A model generated the notes under the pieces. The model ran no database searches, was not told where the DNA came from, and saw nothing but the letters and a program-made list of their open reading frames with translations. 64,000 bases of DNA from Alphaproteobacteria bacterium. GTDB taxonomy: Bacteria; Pseudomonadota; Alphaproteobacteria; CAAHEQ01; UBA3637. Each line of letters starts with the position of its first letter. Position 1 is the stretch's first letter. This document shows positions 29,747 to 40,146 of the stretch, piece by piece. Position numbers and translations under genes: made by a program. The DNA is taken from positions 124,001 through 188,000 of the forward strand of contig JAFYRI010000003.1 in the NCBI GenBank assembly GCA_017559525.1, written 5' to 3'.

Positions 29747-32017
29747 TTAGAAGCTGTATTTCAACTTAACTGATCCAGATTGAGATGTTTGTTTTGAACG
29801 CAAGTTTGCATCGTAATTCAGTGAGATATCTAAATTACGAGCAATTGTTGTAGTGATGCCTGCACCGGCTTCAACAGCAAAGCGTTTTAAACGTTTTCCT
29901 TCAACCATATAATTGGTTGTGCCACCAACTACACCAACAATGCTGGAAGAATTGTCGGATTTAACATCATATGTGGCAGCCAAACGAATTTCTGGTTTCC
30001 AAACAGCACCATCTGTTTTATAAGCTTTGGAAATCTTTGTTCCAATTACAGCTGTACCAACTTGAGAGTTTTTACCATCAACAGTTGTTAAACCATTGGA
30101 GTAGCTGTCTGGTGTAATGTAGCTATAACGTAAACCAGCATAATTATCAAAGATACCACTTTGGTAACCAACGTTGGCGGCAGCTGAATAGCTATCTACA
30201 TTGTATTTGCTGATTAAGCCCAAAGATGTTTCTTTGTAATTTGAATGGCCGTAGTTAGCGATACCGCTGACATACCATTTGCTTGGTTGATATTTACCGT
30301 ACAAGAAGATGTTATCGGAATAAATTTGTGTCTTACGAGCACCGGATTTTACATCTGTTGCTGTGTATCCATATCCGAATCCCCATAATAATTTATTGCA
30401 AACATCAAAGTCTAAACCGAGAGCAAAACCTTGGCTGTATCCATCAAAACCATTACCTTGTGTATTGTGTGTTTTATTGTACAAACCTTGAATCCAAGGA
30501 CCAACAGCAATATTGATATCACCACCACTGCGGCCGATACCACTCATGTGGTCTCCAGCAACGCTGAAGATTTGGTTTGCAACAGCAACAGATTGTTGTT
30601 GTACAACAGGTGTTTCAACAGGGTTGATGGCTTCTGTTAAAGCTGCAACCGTTGCTGTATCACCCGTTTGAGCGGCTGTTGAAATAGCGCTTACGATAGC
30701 TGCAGCAGCTGGTGTTGCTGGTTTAGCTTCTGTTACAGCTGCTACAGTTGTTGCAGTTGTTTCGCTGACGCCTGCAGAAGTTAAAGTTTCTGTAATAGCA
30801 TCTGTAGATTTTTTGGAAATGTTATATGTTCCTTCTGTTGCTTCGTCTTCGATAATATCGTATAATGTATTATCTGTGAATGTAAAGCCACTTTGAGAAG
30901 CATCAAACATATTCAATGTTGCATTTGTTGTTCCGCTGTCAATAACTAAAGATGTTGTGCCTGTGACGGTATTACCAGAAATCAAAGAAGTAGAATTATT
31001 TAAAGCTGTTTTCAATGTAGATCCTTCTTTAAATTCAACGGAACCTGTACCTGTGATACCACCATCTAATGTTAAATCGCCAGAAATATTTAACGTACCC
31101 AAGTTATGGATATCATTGGCTTTTCCACCGGCTGTGTTGCCTGAAAATACGTTTTTGCCGTTAAGCGTAATAATGCCCAGAGTGTCATTGAAAATAGCAC
31201 CGCCTAAACCATCAGCAGAGTTGTTCGTAAAATTACCACTGATTGTAACACCAGTTCCTTTTCCTAATCCGTTATCGGCAAAGAAAGTATTGTTAATGGC
31301 GCCACCATTAACAACAGCAGAGTTTCCAATAAAGTCAGCGGAAATATCTAATTTTGCATTTGTGTTGTCACCATCTTTGTTTGAACGAGTTGCAATGGCA
31401 CCGCCACTTTGGCCAGTTCTGTTATTTTTAAAAGTCGTGCTGGAAATAGAACCGATTGTTGTGTCGGATACAGAACCTAATGAAATGGCACCACCACCGA
31501 TGGCGGTTGAGTCTGCAACAACATTACCATTGCTGTCTAAATGTGAGGTATTACCTTCAAAAAGACTGTTTGAAATAATTAAGCCACCGTAGTTTCCGAT
31601 AGCTCCCCCATCATAATAAGCTTTGTTGTTGGTAAATGTTGCATTACTGATGGATAAAGAACCCGATAAGCTAGTTCCTAATGCTCCGCCAACGTAACCA
31701 CTTGAGTTACCGTTAAATGTGCTATTTTTAATGGTTAATGTACCGTTGTTTGCGATAGCGATAACCCCAAAATTACCATTTGTGACGGTTGGAGTACCTT
31801 CACGAACGTTGTTGGTATATGTGCTATCTGAAATTGTTGTATTTGATGTAATATTATATAGTGGGTCTACTTTTGTTTGATCGCTGATAATTTCCGCCAT
31901 TGCCGGATTCGCAATCATAGCTGCTGTTAAAACAACGGCGTTTAAATAAGCGCATTTACGTAAAATTTTACCATAACGGGCGCTTAATTCTTTTAAGGCT
32001 GTATTTGAATATTTCAT
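29747..32017 (-). CDS. Autotransporter with Pmp-like GGA(I/L)/FxxN repeats
   Basis: A 756-residue type V secretion protein. A long signal (about 1-41, ending NPAMA) leads to a passenger (42-480) with at least six repeats pairing FxxN with GGAI or GGAL (FNGNSSGYVGGAL, FTNNKAYYDGGAI, FKNNRTGQSGGAI, FIGNSAVVNGGAI, FTNNSADGLGGAI), the pattern of chlamydial polymorphic membrane proteins, predicting a beta-helix. A Thr/Ala-rich linker (400-480) precedes a C-terminal beta-barrel ending LKYSF with terminal Phe. AAGGAG lies before ATG 32017. Its promoter contains a 15-G tract, so expression may be phase variable. Confidence 0.9.
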   Translation of the reverse strand: MKYSNTALKELSARYGKILRKCAYLNAVVLTAAMIANPAMAEIISDQTKVDPLYNITSNTTISDSTYTNNVREGTPTVTNGNFGVIAIANNGTLTIKNSTFNGNSSGYVGGALGTSLSGSLSISNATFTNNKAYYDGGAIGNYGGLIISNSLFEGNTSHLDSNGNVVADSTAIGGGAISLGSVSDTTIGSISSTTFKNNRTGQSGGAIATRSNKDGDNTNAKLDISADFIGNSAVVNGGAINNTFFADNGLGKGTGVTISGNFTNNSADGLGGAIFNDTLGIITLNGKNVFSGNTAGGKANDIHNLGTLNISGDLTLDGGITGTGSVEFKEGSTLKTALNNSTSLISGNTVTGTTSLVIDSGTTNATLNMFDASQSGFTFTDNTLYDIIEDEATEGTYNISKKSTDAITETLTSAGVSETTATTVAAVTEAKPATPAAAAIVSAISTAAQTGDTATVAALTEAINPVETPVVQQQSVAVANQIFSVAGDHMSGIGRSGGDINIAVGPWIQGLYNKTHNTQGNGFDGYSQGFALGLDFDVCNKLLWGFGYGYTATDVKSGARKTQIYSDNIFLYGKYQPSKWYVSGIANYGHSNYKETSLGLISKYNVDSYSAAANVGYQSGIFDNYAGLRYSYITPDSYSNGLTTVDGKNSQVGTAVIGTKISKAYKTDGAVWKPEIRLAATYDVKSDNSSSIVGVVGGTTNYMVEGKRLKRFAVEAGAGITTTIARNLDISLNYDANLRSKQTSQSGSVKLKYSF

Positions 32018-32089
32018 AAAGTCTCCTTTCTTATTAAATTGCCTTTATTAACTTTCACGATATTTTTTTGGAATCGTTCCAGTATGTTG

Positions 32090-32120
32090 AGTATACAGGG
32101 GGGGGGGGGGGGTATGTCAA
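32090..32120 (-). promoter_or_regulatory. Poly-G/poly-C containing, probably phase-variable promoter of the autotransporter
   Basis: Minus strand: consensus -35 TTGACA (32115-32120) and -10 TATACT (32090-32095) separated by 19 nt, of which 15 are an unbroken C run (G15 at 32098-32112 on plus). Loss of two bases would give the ideal 17-nt spacer. About 66 nt of leader would follow to the start codon. Confidence 0.8.
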
Positions 32121-32263
32121 GCGTTTTTTTACTCCTTTTTTTTAAAATATTTTCAAAAAGCTTGCATTGATTGAAATTTTATTGCATATTTTAACCAATT
32201 GTTAATAGTTTGAGCATATTTTTATTTTAAATGCAACATAAAAATTAAAAGGAATGAAAAAAA

Positions 32264-32599
32264 ATGGCAAAAGACAGCGCTAGCTTAATTTTATCGCAAA
32301 ATATTCGAAAATATCGTAAGATGAAAAAAATTACACAGGCGGAATTGGCTAAGAAAATTCATAAAACCGTTGAAATGGTATGTCAGTTAGAAAATGGTGT
32401 TGCCAGCACTAAAATTTCTACTGTTAATGAAATTGCCGATGTTTTGGGAGTGGAAGTGTATCAATTGTTTTTGGAAGCTCCATTACTTACAATTGAAGAT
32501 TTATCACCCGATTTGGTGGAAATTATGCATGAATTGCAAGACCAAAACCCGGAATACGTGAGTGCTATTCGTAATTTGATCAAAGCCCAACGGGATTAA
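32264..32599 (+). CDS. XRE-family helix-turn-helix regulator
   Basis: A 111-residue DNA-binding protein: Cro/CI-type HTH at about 10-65 (NIRKYRKMKKITQAELAKKI, VEMVCQLENGV, STVNEIADVLGV) and a short helical C-terminal part (LVEIMHELQDQNPEYVSAI) likely for dimerisation. It lies 143 bp beyond the phase-variable-looking autotransporter promoter, divergently, so it could regulate that gene; this is position-based inference. AAAGGAATG lies before ATG 32264. Not obviously phage-linked: no other phage genes nearby. Confidence 0.88.
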   Translation: MAKDSASLILSQNIRKYRKMKKITQAELAKKIHKTVEMVCQLENGVASTKISTVNEIADVLGVEVYQLFLEAPLLTIEDLSPDLVEIMHELQDQNPEYVSAIRNLIKAQRD

Positions 32600-32635
32600 A
32601 TTTGATTCTTTATTTATATAGTTGTTATTTAAAAG

Positions 32636-32663
32636 GTCGTTCATTGTGTGGGCGATTTTTTTT
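32636..32663 (+). terminator. Terminator after the XRE gene
   Basis: 8-bp stem including G-T pairs (GTCGTTCA with TGGGCGAT), 5-nt loop, then eight T. Confidence 0.65.
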
Positions 32664-32718
32664 ATATTAATATGTATAAAATAATGAAAAATTATCATAT
32701 TTTTATTCAAAAAAATGC

Positions 32719-32747
32719 TTGACTTAATTGAAAAAATATGCTTTAAT
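32719..32747 (+). promoter_or_regulatory. Promoter of the rpsL/S10 ribosomal block
   Basis: TTGACT (32719-32724), 17-nt spacer, TTTAAT (32742-32747). The 5' leader to rpsL is about 175 nt (32753-32927), long enough for autoregulatory structure; it contains no gene that I can see. A near-identical -35 context (AAATGCTTGACTT) precedes rpmH. Confidence 0.72.
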
Positions 32748-32927
32748 AAGCCTACTTTAGAAAACGATTCGTCCCGTTTTTGGGGCTTTTAAAGTGAAGT
32801 TGTTTAACAAAGTGCTTAATGAAATCAATATGTTGTTTGATGGATTTAAGATTTTCGTGCTTTTGACCGCCTGAAATAGGTTGTTGAAAGATTTTTTTGT
32901 AATAGGTAGATAAAAAGGAATAAATTA

Positions 32928-33299
32928 ATGCCTACAATTAACCAATTGATCCGCAAACCGCGGAAAGCCAAAGTAGCTCGTGATAAAGTACCTGCTTTGC
33001 AAGAATGCCCTCAACGTCGTGGGGTTTGTACACGCGTTTATACAACAACTCCAAAAAAACCGAACTCTGCTTTGCGTAAAGTAGCTCGTGTTCGTTTAAC
33101 AAATGGATTCGAAGTGACTTGCTACATTCCTGGTGAAGGTCACAACTTACAAGAACACTCAGTCGTTATGATTCGTGGCGGTCGTGTAAAGGACTTGCCT
33201 GGTGTTCGTTATCATATTATCCGTGGTACGCTTGATACTCAAGGCGTTGCTAAACGTAAACAAAGCCGTTCTTTATACGGTGCTAAACGCCCTAAATAG
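32928..33299 (+). CDS. rpsL: 30S ribosomal protein S12 (uS12)
   Basis: Decoding-centre protein of the small subunit. 123 residues with [15 protein letters not shown] (Lys at the streptomycin-resistance position, wild type), [18 protein letters not shown] and [10 protein letters not shown]. First gene of the str-S10-spc block, 11 nt before rpsG, behind its own promoter at 32719. Confidence 0.98.
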   Translation: MPTINQLIRKPRKAKVARDKVPALQECPQRRGVCTRVYTTTPKKPNSALRKVARVRLTNGFEVTCYIPGEGHNLQEHSVVMIRGGRVKDLPGVRYHIIRGTLDTQGVAKRKQSRSLYGAKRPK

Positions 33300-33310
33300 G
33301 AGAGTGAATT

Positions 33311-33781
33311 ATGTCTCGTAGACACGCAGCAGTAAAACGTGAAGTGACACCGGATGCTAAATATGGCAACGTTGTCGTAATGAAATTTATGAACAGCTTA
33401 ATGTACGATGGTAAAAAATCCATTGCTGAAGCTGTTGTTTATGGTGCTTTTGACAGATTAGAAGCTGCTATTAAAAAGCCAGCTTTGGAAATCTTTACTG
33501 AAGCTTTGAATAATGTGAAACCTCAAGTGGAAGTTCGTTCTCGTCGTGTTGGTGGTGCAACTTACCAAGTTCCGACAGAAGTTCGTCCAGATCGTCAACA
33601 AGCTTTGGCTATTCGTTGGATTATCTCTGCCGCTCGTGGCCGCAGTGAAAAAACAATGGAACAACGTTTGTTCGGCGAATTGCAAGATGCTTATAACAAT
33701 CGTGGTAATGCCATCCGTAAACGTGAAGATACGCACCGTATGGCTGATGCTAACAAAGCTTTTGCTCACTTTAAATGGTAG
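33311..33781 (+). CDS. rpsG: 30S ribosomal protein S7 (uS7)
   Basis: Head protein that starts 3'-domain assembly of the small subunit. 156 residues, with SRRHAAVKR, the conserved [21 protein letters not shown] and the terminal [16 protein letters not shown]. Ribosome site AGGAG before ATG 33311. It sits between rpsL and fusA as in most bacteria. Confidence 0.98.
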   Translation: MSRRHAAVKREVTPDAKYGNVVVMKFMNSLMYDGKKSIAEAVVYGAFDRLEAAIKKPALEIFTEALNNVKPQVEVRSRRVGGATYQVPTEVRPDRQQALAIRWIISAARGRSEKTMEQRLFGELQDAYNNRGNAIRKREDTHRMADANKAFAHFKW

Positions 33782-33790
33782 GGGGAACAC

Positions 33791-35869
33791 ATGGCTCGTA
33801 CAACACCGATTGAAAGATATCGCAACATTGGTATTATGGCTCACATCGACGCCGGTAAAACTACAACTACAGAACGTATTTTGTACTATACTGGTAAAAC
33901 ACATAAAATTGGTGAAACACATGATGGTGCTTCAACAATGGACTTTATGGCTCAAGAACAAGAACGTGGTATTACAATTATGTCCGCTGCTACAACGGCA
34001 TTTTGGAAAGACCACCGTATCAACATCATTGATACTCCGGGACACGTGGACTTCACAATCGAAGTTGAACGTTGTTTGCGCGTATTAGATGGTGCTGTTG
34101 CTGTTTTTGATGGTGTTGCTGGTGTTGAACCACAATCCGAAACAGTATGGCGTCAAGCCGATAAATACCGTGTTCCACGTATTTGTTTTGTAAACAAAAT
34201 GGACCGTATCGGTGCTAACTTCTATCACGCCGTTGATACAATTCGTGAACGCTTGGGCGCTCGTCCGCTCGTAATGGCTTTGCCGGTTGGTGAAGAATCC
34301 AACTTGGCAGGTATTGTTGACGTTTTAAAACAAAAAGCTATTATTTGGCATTCCGAAGACTTGGGTGCTTCTTTTGAAGAACAAGAAATTCCGGCTGAAT
34401 TGAAAGAAAAAGCTGAACAATACTACAATGAATTAGTTGAAGTTGCTGTTGAAATGGATGATGCAGCTATGGAAGCTTATTTGGAAGGTAATATGCCAGA
34501 TATGGAAACATTGAAAAAATGTATCCGTAAAGGTACAATTGAACAAAAATTCGTTCCAGTTTATTGTGGTTCTGCTTTTAAAAACAAAGGTGTTCAACCA
34601 TTGTTAGATGCCGTTGTAGATTATTTGCCATCTCCATTGGATCTTCCACCGACAGAAGGTATCAATCCAAAAGATGATTCAGTTGTTAAAGTTGAATCTC
34701 GCGATGATGCTCCATTCGCCGGCTTGGCATTTAAAATTATGAACGACCCATTCGTTGGTTCTGTGACATTCGTTCGTGTATATCAAGGTGTCGTTGAATC
34801 TGGTTCTTATGTTTTGAACTCTGTAAAAGAAAATAAAGAACGTGTTGGTCGTATGTTGTTAATGCATGCTAAAGAACGCGAAGAAATCAAAGAAGCTCGT
34901 GCTGGTGATATCGTTGCTTTCGTTAGCTTGAAAGATACAATGACAGGTGATACATTGTGCGATACAACAAAACCGGTTATTTTAGAAAAAATGGATTTCC
35001 CAGATCCGGTTATTGAAATCGCTGTTGAGCCAAAAACAAAAGCAGACATTGAAAAAATGGGCTTAGCCTTAAATCGTTTGGCTATGGAAGACCCATCTTT
35101 CCGTGTAACATCCAATACTGAAACAGGTCAAACTGTTATTAAAGGTATGGGCGAATTGCATTTGGATATTATTGTTGACCGTTTGAAACGTGAATTCAAA
35201 GTGGACGCTAACGTTGGTGCTCCTCAAGTTGCTTACCGTGAAACAATTTCCAAAGAATACGATGTTGACTACACACACAAAAAACAATCTGGTGGTTCTG
35301 GTCAATTTGCCCGTGTTAAGATCAAATTTACGCCACTTGAACCAGGTTCAGGTTTCGTATTTGAAAACACAGTTGTTGGTGGTACAGTTCCGAAAGAATA
35401 CATTCCGGGCGTTGAAAAAGGTTTGCGCGCTTCTTTGGAAAGCGGTGTTATCGCTGGCTTCCCATGCACAGACTTTAAAGCCAATCTTTACGATGGTGCA
35501 TATCACGATGTTGACTCTTCAACAATGGCCTTTGAAATTGCCGCTCGTGCCGCCTTCCGTGAAGGTATGTCCAAAGCTGGTCCAAAATTGTTAGAACCAG
35601 TTATGAAAGTTGAAATCGTAACTCCGGAAGATTACATGGGTGATATTATTGGTGACTTGAACAGCCGTCGTGGTCAAGTATCCGGTATGGATCAACGCGG
35701 TAATGCTCGCGTTATCGACGCCACAGTTCCTTTGGCCAACATGTTCGGTTATGTGAACACATTGCGTTCCATGAGCCAAGGTCGTGCCCAATACTCAATG
35801 GTATTCTCACACTATGCAGATGTTCCGCAAATGATTGCTGATGAAATCAAAGCAAAAGTAGCAGGTTAA
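33791..35869 (+). CDS. fusA: Elongation factor G
   Basis: Translocation GTPase. 692 residues; G1 [13 protein letters not shown], switch I RGITI, G3 DTPGHVDF, G4 NKMDR, followed by domains II-V ([26 protein letters not shown]). Full length for EF-G. It starts 9 nt after rpsG with site GGGGGAACAC. Unusually rpsJ follows after only 13 nt; the tuf gene that commonly sits here is absent. Confidence 0.98.
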   Translation: MARTTPIERYRNIGIMAHIDAGKTTTTERILYYTGKTHKIGETHDGASTMDFMAQEQERGITIMSAATTAFWKDHRINIIDTPGHVDFTIEVERCLRVLDGAVAVFDGVAGVEPQSETVWRQADKYRVPRICFVNKMDRIGANFYHAVDTIRERLGARPLVMALPVGEESNLAGIVDVLKQKAIIWHSEDLGASFEEQEIPAELKEKAEQYYNELVEVAVEMDDAAMEAYLEGNMPDMETLKKCIRKGTIEQKFVPVYCGSAFKNKGVQPLLDAVVDYLPSPLDLPPTEGINPKDDSVVKVESRDDAPFAGLAFKIMNDPFVGSVTFVRVYQGVVESGSYVLNSVKENKERVGRMLLMHAKEREEIKEARAGDIVAFVSLKDTMTGDTLCDTTKPVILEKMDFPDPVIEIAVEPKTKADIEKMGLALNRLAMEDPSFRVTSNTETGQTVIKGMGELHLDIIVDRLKREFKVDANVGAPQVAYRETISKEYDVDYTHKKQSGGSGQFARVKIKFTPLEPGSGFVFENTVVGGTVPKEYIPGVEKGLRASLESGVIAGFPCTDFKANLYDGAYHDVDSSTMAFEIAARAAFREGMSKAGPKLLEPVMKVEIVTPEDYMGDIIGDLNSRRGQVSGMDQRGNARVIDATVPLANMFGYVNTLRSMSQGRAQYSMVFSHYADVPQMIADEIKAKVAG

Positions 35870-35882
35870 GAAAGGTAATAAA

Positions 35883-36191
35883 ATGGAAAACCAAACTATT
35901 AGAATTAGATTAAGAGCGTTTGATCACCGGTTGTTGGATCAATCAACCCGTGAGATCGTCAATACGGCAAAACGCACAGGTTCCGAGGTCGTTGGCCCGA
36001 TTCCTTTGCCGACTCGTATTGAAAAATTTACAGTGAACCGTTCTCCGCACGTCGACAAGAAGTCCAGAGAACAGTTTGAAATTCGTACCCACAAGCGGGT
36101 GCTCGACATTATTGATCCGACACCTCAAACGGTTGATGCCCTCATGAAATTGGACCTCGCCGCCGGTGTAGATGTTGAGATTAAAATATAA
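35883..36191 (+). CDS. rpsJ: 30S ribosomal protein S10 (uS10)
   Basis: Small-subunit head protein and NusG-linked antitermination factor (NusE). 102 residues: [30 protein letters not shown] and [14 protein letters not shown]. First of the S10-operon genes proper, 13 nt behind fusA, so translated from the same message as rpsL unless an internal promoter exists in fusA. Confidence 0.98.
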   Translation: MENQTIRIRLRAFDHRLLDQSTREIVNTAKRTGSEVVGPIPLPTRIEKFTVNRSPHVDKKSREQFEIRTHKRVLDIIDPTPQTVDALMKLDLAAGVDVEIKI

Positions 36192-36203
36192 GGAAAGAAG
36201 AAC

Positions 36204-36941
36204 ATGCGTACAGGTTTAATCGCTGAAAAAGTCGGCATGATGTCTTTGTTCCAAGATAACGGTACTCAAGTACCTGTGACTGTTTTGAAAATCGACAGCA
36301 CAGTAGTTGATGTTCGCACAATGGAACGTGATGGTTATGTCGCATTACAATTGGGCGCTGGTAAAGCAAAAGTTAAAAATGTTGCTAAGCCTCAATTGGG
36401 TCACTTTGCAAAAGCTAAAGTTGAACCGAAAAAAACATTAGTGGAATTCCGCGTATCTGATGATTGCGTTGTTCCAGTTGGTACAGAATTGTCCGCCAGC
36501 CACTTCGTTGTCGGTCAATTAGTTGACGTATCCGGTGTTTCTATCGGTAAAGGCTATGCCGGTGTTATGAAAAAATACCACTTCGGTGGTGATAACGCTA
36601 CTCACGGTGTATCCAGAACTCACCGCGCCGGTGGTTCCACAGGTCAACGTGAATGGCCAGGTAAAGTTTTCAAAAACGTTAAAATGCCAGGTCAAATGGG
36701 TAACAAAAACGTGACAGCTCAAAATTTGGAAGTCGTTGCTATTGACGAAGAACGTAACTTAGTTATGGTCAAAGGTTCCGTTCCGGGTTTTGATTCTAAC
36801 ATCGTGACAATTACAGATGCCGTTAAGGCCACTAAACAAGCTGTCGGTCCAGTACCGGCTGGTGTAAAAACAGCTCAGGCTGCAGCCAATGCAGAACCAG
36901 CTGCCGAAGTGGTGTCTGAAACATCAGAAGTGAAGGAATAA
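36204..36941 (+). CDS. rplC: 50S ribosomal protein L3 (uL3)
   Basis: Early 23S-binding assembly protein near the peptidyl transferase centre. 245 residues: [47 protein letters not shown] equivalent [11 protein letters not shown]-terminal Ala/Glu-rich extension of about 35 residues beyond the usual end (after [11 protein letters not shown]) is a common alphaproteobacterial feature. Confidence 0.97.
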   Translation: MRTGLIAEKVGMMSLFQDNGTQVPVTVLKIDSTVVDVRTMERDGYVALQLGAGKAKVKNVAKPQLGHFAKAKVEPKKTLVEFRVSDDCVVPVGTELSASHFVVGQLVDVSGVSIGKGYAGVMKKYHFGGDNATHGVSRTHRAGGSTGQREWPGKVFKNVKMPGQMGNKNVTAQNLEVVAIDEERNLVMVKGSVPGFDSNIVTITDAVKATKQAVGPVPAGVKTAQAAANAEPAAEVVSETSEVKE

Positions 36942-36945
36942 GACA

Positions 36946-37572
36946 ATGAAATTAGATGTTATCAATTTAGATAAAACAGCTGTCGGTTCCATTGAAGTTT
37001 CCGATTCAGTTTTCGGTGTCAATGTTCGTGAAGACATCGTTGCTCGTGTTATTCAATGGCAATTAGACAAACGTCGTGCCGGCACTCACAAGACTAAAGA
37101 TATCGGTGAAGTGAGCGGTTCCGGTAAAAAACCGTTTAAGCAAAAAGGCACAGGTCATGCCCGTCAAGGTCAAGATCGCGCACCACAAATGCGTCATGGT
37201 GGCGTTGCTTTCGGTCCGGTTGTTCGTTCTCACGCTTACAGCTTGCCAAAGAAATTGCGTGCTTTAGGTATGCGTATTGCTTTGTCTGCTAAAGCCAAAA
37301 ACGGTAAATTGTTCATTTTGGACAATATGACAGCCACAGAGCCAAAAACAAAAGTTTTCAAACAAGCTTTTGAAAACAATGGTTGGAAATCCGTATTGTT
37401 CGTTGGTGGTGAAACAATCGACAACAATTTCGCTTTGTCCGCCAGAAACATCGTTAATGTTGACGTTTTACCGGCTCAAGGTGCTAACGTTTATGATATC
37501 GTTCGTCGCGACATCTTGGTATTATCCAAAGAAGCCGTGGCTCAATTGGAAGGACGTTTGAACAATGATTAA
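36946..37572 (+). CDS. rplD: 50S ribosomal protein L4 (uL4)
   Basis: Exit-tunnel protein and, in enterobacteria, repressor of the S10 operon. 208 residues with the tunnel loop region ([31 protein letters not shown]). It starts 4 nt after rplC and overlaps rplW by 8 nt, indicating coupled translation. Confidence 0.97.
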   Translation: MKLDVINLDKTAVGSIEVSDSVFGVNVREDIVARVIQWQLDKRRAGTHKTKDIGEVSGSGKKPFKQKGTGHARQGQDRAPQMRHGGVAFGPVVRSHAYSLPKKLRALGMRIALSAKAKNGKLFILDNMTATEPKTKVFKQAFENNGWKSVLFVGGETIDNNFALSARNIVNVDVLPAQGANVYDIVRRDILVLSKEAVAQLEGRLNND

Positions 37573-37882
37573 GAAAGCAACAAAAGCAACTGTAACTGCA
37601 GCTTCTTACGATGTTATTCGTAAACCTGTTATTACAGAAAAAGCAATGAAGGGTGCTGAACACAGCCAAGTAACTTTTGAAGTAGCTATGACTGCGACAA
37701 AACCGCAAATCAAAGCTGCTGTAGAAGCTGTGTTTGGTGTAAAAGTTAAATCTGTGAATACAATTCGTCAAGCTGGAAAAACAAAAATGTTCCGCGGTAC
37801 AAAAGGTGTTCGCAATGAAGTGAAGAAAGCCATCGTAACTTTGGCCGAAGGTCAAAGCATTGATGTGACAGCGGGGATTTAA
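37565..37882 (+). CDS. rplW: 50S ribosomal protein L23 (uL23)
   Basis: Tunnel-exit protein that docks trigger factor and SRP. 105 residues: [36 protein letters not shown], and [15 protein letters not shown]. The N-terminus has about 12 extra Lys/Thr/Ala residues. Begins inside the rplD end (8-nt overlap); rplB follows after 2 nt. Confidence 0.97.
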   Translation: MIKKATKATVTAASYDVIRKPVITEKAMKGAEHSQVTFEVAMTATKPQIKAAVEAVFGVKVKSVNTIRQAGKTKMFRGTKGVRNEVKKAIVTLAEGQSIDVTAGI

Positions 37883-37884
37883 TC

Positions 37885-38709
37885 ATGGCATTAAAAACAT
37901 ATAAACCGACAACAAATGCAAACAGACACTTGGTTGGTATCGACCGTTCTGAATTGCACAAAGGTGCTCCTGTTAAGATGTTGACAGAAGGTCAATCTTC
38001 TACAGGTGGTCGTAATAATCATGGTCACATTACTTCTCGTCGTCGTGGTGGCGGTCATAAACAAGCTTACCGTTTGATTGACTTCAAACGTAAAAAATTG
38101 GATATGCCGGCAACAGTCGAACGTTTGGAATATGATCCGAACAGAACTGCGTTCATCGCATTAATTAAATATGAAGATGGTCAATTGTCTTATATCTTGG
38201 CTCCTCAACGTTTGGGTGTTGGCGATACAGTTATCGCTTCTCAAAACGCTGATATCAAACCAGGTAATGCAATGCCGCTCAAAAATATGCCGGTTGGTAC
38301 AATCGTTCACAACATTGAATTACAAGCAGGTAAGGGCGGTCAATTGGCTCGTTCCGCTGGTTGTTATGCACAATTAATCGGTAAAGATGCTGGTTATGCT
38401 CAAATTCGTTTGAGCTCTGGCGAATTACGTTTAGTTCGTGGTGAATGCTTTGCTTCCATCGGTGCTGTTTCCAACCCTGATAATCAAAATACCGTTTTGG
38501 CTAAAGCAGGTCGCGCTCGTTGGTTGGGTCGTCGTCCATCCGTCCGCGGTATTGCTATGAACCCAGTTGATCACCCACACGGTGGTCGTACAAATGGTGG
38601 TCGTCAACCGGTTTCACCATGGGGATGGCAAACTAAAGGTTTGAAAACTCGTAAAAACAAAAAGACGAACGGTTTAATTATCCGTAACCGTCATGATGCG
38701 AAGAAGTAA
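37885..38709 (+). CDS. rplB: 50S ribosomal protein L2 (uL2)
   Basis: Subunit-bridge protein needed for peptidyl transferase assembly. 274 residues with [22 protein letters not shown] type opening (positions 33-55), the conserved histidine region [16 protein letters not shown] and the basic C-terminus [15 protein letters not shown]. Normal length. Confidence 0.98.
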   Translation: MALKTYKPTTNANRHLVGIDRSELHKGAPVKMLTEGQSSTGGRNNHGHITSRRRGGGHKQAYRLIDFKRKKLDMPATVERLEYDPNRTAFIALIKYEDGQLSYILAPQRLGVGDTVIASQNADIKPGNAMPLKNMPVGTIVHNIELQAGKGGQLARSAGCYAQLIGKDAGYAQIRLSSGELRLVRGECFASIGAVSNPDNQNTVLAKAGRARWLGRRPSVRGIAMNPVDHPHGGRTNGGRQPVSPWGWQTKGLKTRKNKKTNGLIIRNRHDAKK

Positions 38710-38719
38710 GGAGATTTAA

Positions 38720-39010
38720 ATGACTAGATCCGTAAAAAAAGGACCATTTGTTGACGGATGCTTGCTTAAAAAAGCTGCAAAAGTTAAAGAATCCGGTCGT
38801 AACGAAGTAATCAAAACATGGTCAAGAAGATCTACAATTCTTCCTGATTTCGTGGGATTGACTTTTGGTGTACATAATGGTAAGAAGTTCATCCCTGTAT
38901 TGGTTACAGAACACATGATTGGCCATAAATTAGGTGAATTTTCACCGACCCGTACATTTCCGGGTCATACGGCTGCTGATGCAAAAGCTAAAAAACAAGG
39001 TAAGAAATAA
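38720..39010 (+). CDS. rpsS: 30S ribosomal protein S19 (uS19)
   Basis: Small-subunit head protein contacting S13. 96 residues: [45 protein letters not shown] and [15 protein letters not shown]. Its stop overlaps the rplV start by one base (TAATG). Confidence 0.98.
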   Translation: MTRSVKKGPFVDGCLLKKAAKVKESGRNEVIKTWSRRSTILPDFVGLTFGVHNGKKFIPVLVTEHMIGHKLGEFSPTRTFPGHTAADAKAKKQGKK

Positions 39011-39456
39011 TGACGAAACAAGAAACAAAAACCGCTAAAGCCAGAGCACGCGCTATTCGTGTGTCTCCGCGCAAATTGAACTTATTGGCTGGTTCCATTC
39101 GTGGTTTAAAAGCTGATAAGGCTATGGCTCAGTTGACTTTTTCTAAGAAACGTGTTTCTGAAGAAGTGAAAAAAGTTTTGCAATCGGCTATTGCTAATGC
39201 TGAAAACAACTTTGGTATGGATATCGACAATTTGGTTGTATCCGAAGCCTATGTTGGTAAGGCTATGGTAATGAAAAGATTCGCTGCTGCTGCTAAAGGT
39301 CGCGCTTGCAGAATCATCAAGCCGTTTTCAAATTTGACAATTATTGTTGCCGAACAAGAAAAAACACTTGCAAAATCTGAAAAATCTGCTAAAATAGGAA
39401 ACTCAGAGAAAAAAACTGCTACAAAAAAGCAAGTTTCTAAGAAAGAAGGAGAATAA
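39010..39456 (+). CDS. rplV: 50S ribosomal protein L22 (uL22)
   Basis: Tunnel-wall protein that lines the macrolide-sensitive constriction. 148 residues; core [41 protein letters not shown] and [17 protein letters not shown]. The last 30 or so residues are a Lys/Ser-rich extension absent from E. coli L22 (110 residues), again as in other alphaproteobacteria. Confidence 0.97.
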   Translation: MTKQETKTAKARARAIRVSPRKLNLLAGSIRGLKADKAMAQLTFSKKRVSEEVKKVLQSAIANAENNFGMDIDNLVVSEAYVGKAMVMKRFAAAAKGRACRIIKPFSNLTIIVAEQEKTLAKSEKSAKIGNSEKKTATKKQVSKKEGE

Positions 39457-39459
39457 CTA

Positions 39460-40131
39460 ATGGGTCAAAAAGTAAACCCTACAGGATTACGTTTAGGTAT
39501 CAACCGGACATGGGATTCCCGTTGGTTCGCTGATGGAAACTATGCCGATTTGTTGCATGCCGATATCAAAATCCGTGAATTTTTGATGAAAAAATTGGCC
39601 GCAGCCAGCATCTCTCACATTGTGATTGAACGTCCGGCTAAAAAGGCTATTGTTACAATTTACTGTGCCAGACCAGGTGTGGTAATCGGTAAAAAAGGTC
39701 AAGATATTGAAACATTGAAAAAAGAATTGACGGCTTTGTCCGGCGGTAATGAAGTCAATGTGAATATCGTTGAAGTCCGCAAACCGGAAATCAATGCTAA
39801 ATTGGTTGCTGATAATATCGCTCAACAGTTGGAAAAACGTATTTCTTTCCGTCGTGCGATGAAACGTGCTGTTCAATCAGCTTTACGTCAAGGCGCCGAA
39901 GGCATTCGTATTAACTGTGGTGGCCGTTTGGGCGGTGCTGAAATTGCTCGCGTTGAATGGTATCGTGAAGGTCGCGTGCCTTTGCACACATTACGTGCCG
40001 ATGTGGATTACGGTGTATCAACAGCTAACACGACTTATGGTTCTATTGGTATCAAAGTTTGGATTTACAAAGGTGATATCCTTGCTCATGATCCAATGGC
40101 TCAAGATAAGCGCTTGTCAGCTCAACATTAA
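39460..40131 (+). CDS. rpsC: 30S ribosomal protein S3 (uS3)
   Basis: mRNA-entry-site protein with helicase function. 223 residues: [23 protein letters not shown] domain [18 protein letters not shown], and C-terminal [19 protein letters not shown]. Starts 3 nt behind rplV. Confidence 0.98.
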   Translation: MGQKVNPTGLRLGINRTWDSRWFADGNYADLLHADIKIREFLMKKLAAASISHIVIERPAKKAIVTIYCARPGVVIGKKGQDIETLKKELTALSGGNEVNVNIVEVRKPEINAKLVADNIAQQLEKRISFRRAMKRAVQSALRQGAEGIRINCGGRLGGAEIARVEWYREGRVPLHTLRADVDYGVSTANTTYGSIGIKVWIYKGDILAHDPMAQDKRLSAQH

Positions 40132-40146
40132 GAAGGGACATGAAAA

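Noticed and set aside
30957..31592. 211-residue open frame on the plus strand
   Set aside because: Antisense of the autotransporter passenger; Pro/Val/Leu-rich low-complexity product, no ribosome site, no homology I can see.
32264..32599. Prophage remnant because of the XRE regulator
   Set aside because: No integrase, structural or lysis genes nearby; the regulator stands alone between an autotransporter and ribosomal genes.
33546..34088. 180-residue open frame over rpsG and fusA
   Set aside because: Shadow frame spanning two clearly coding genes.
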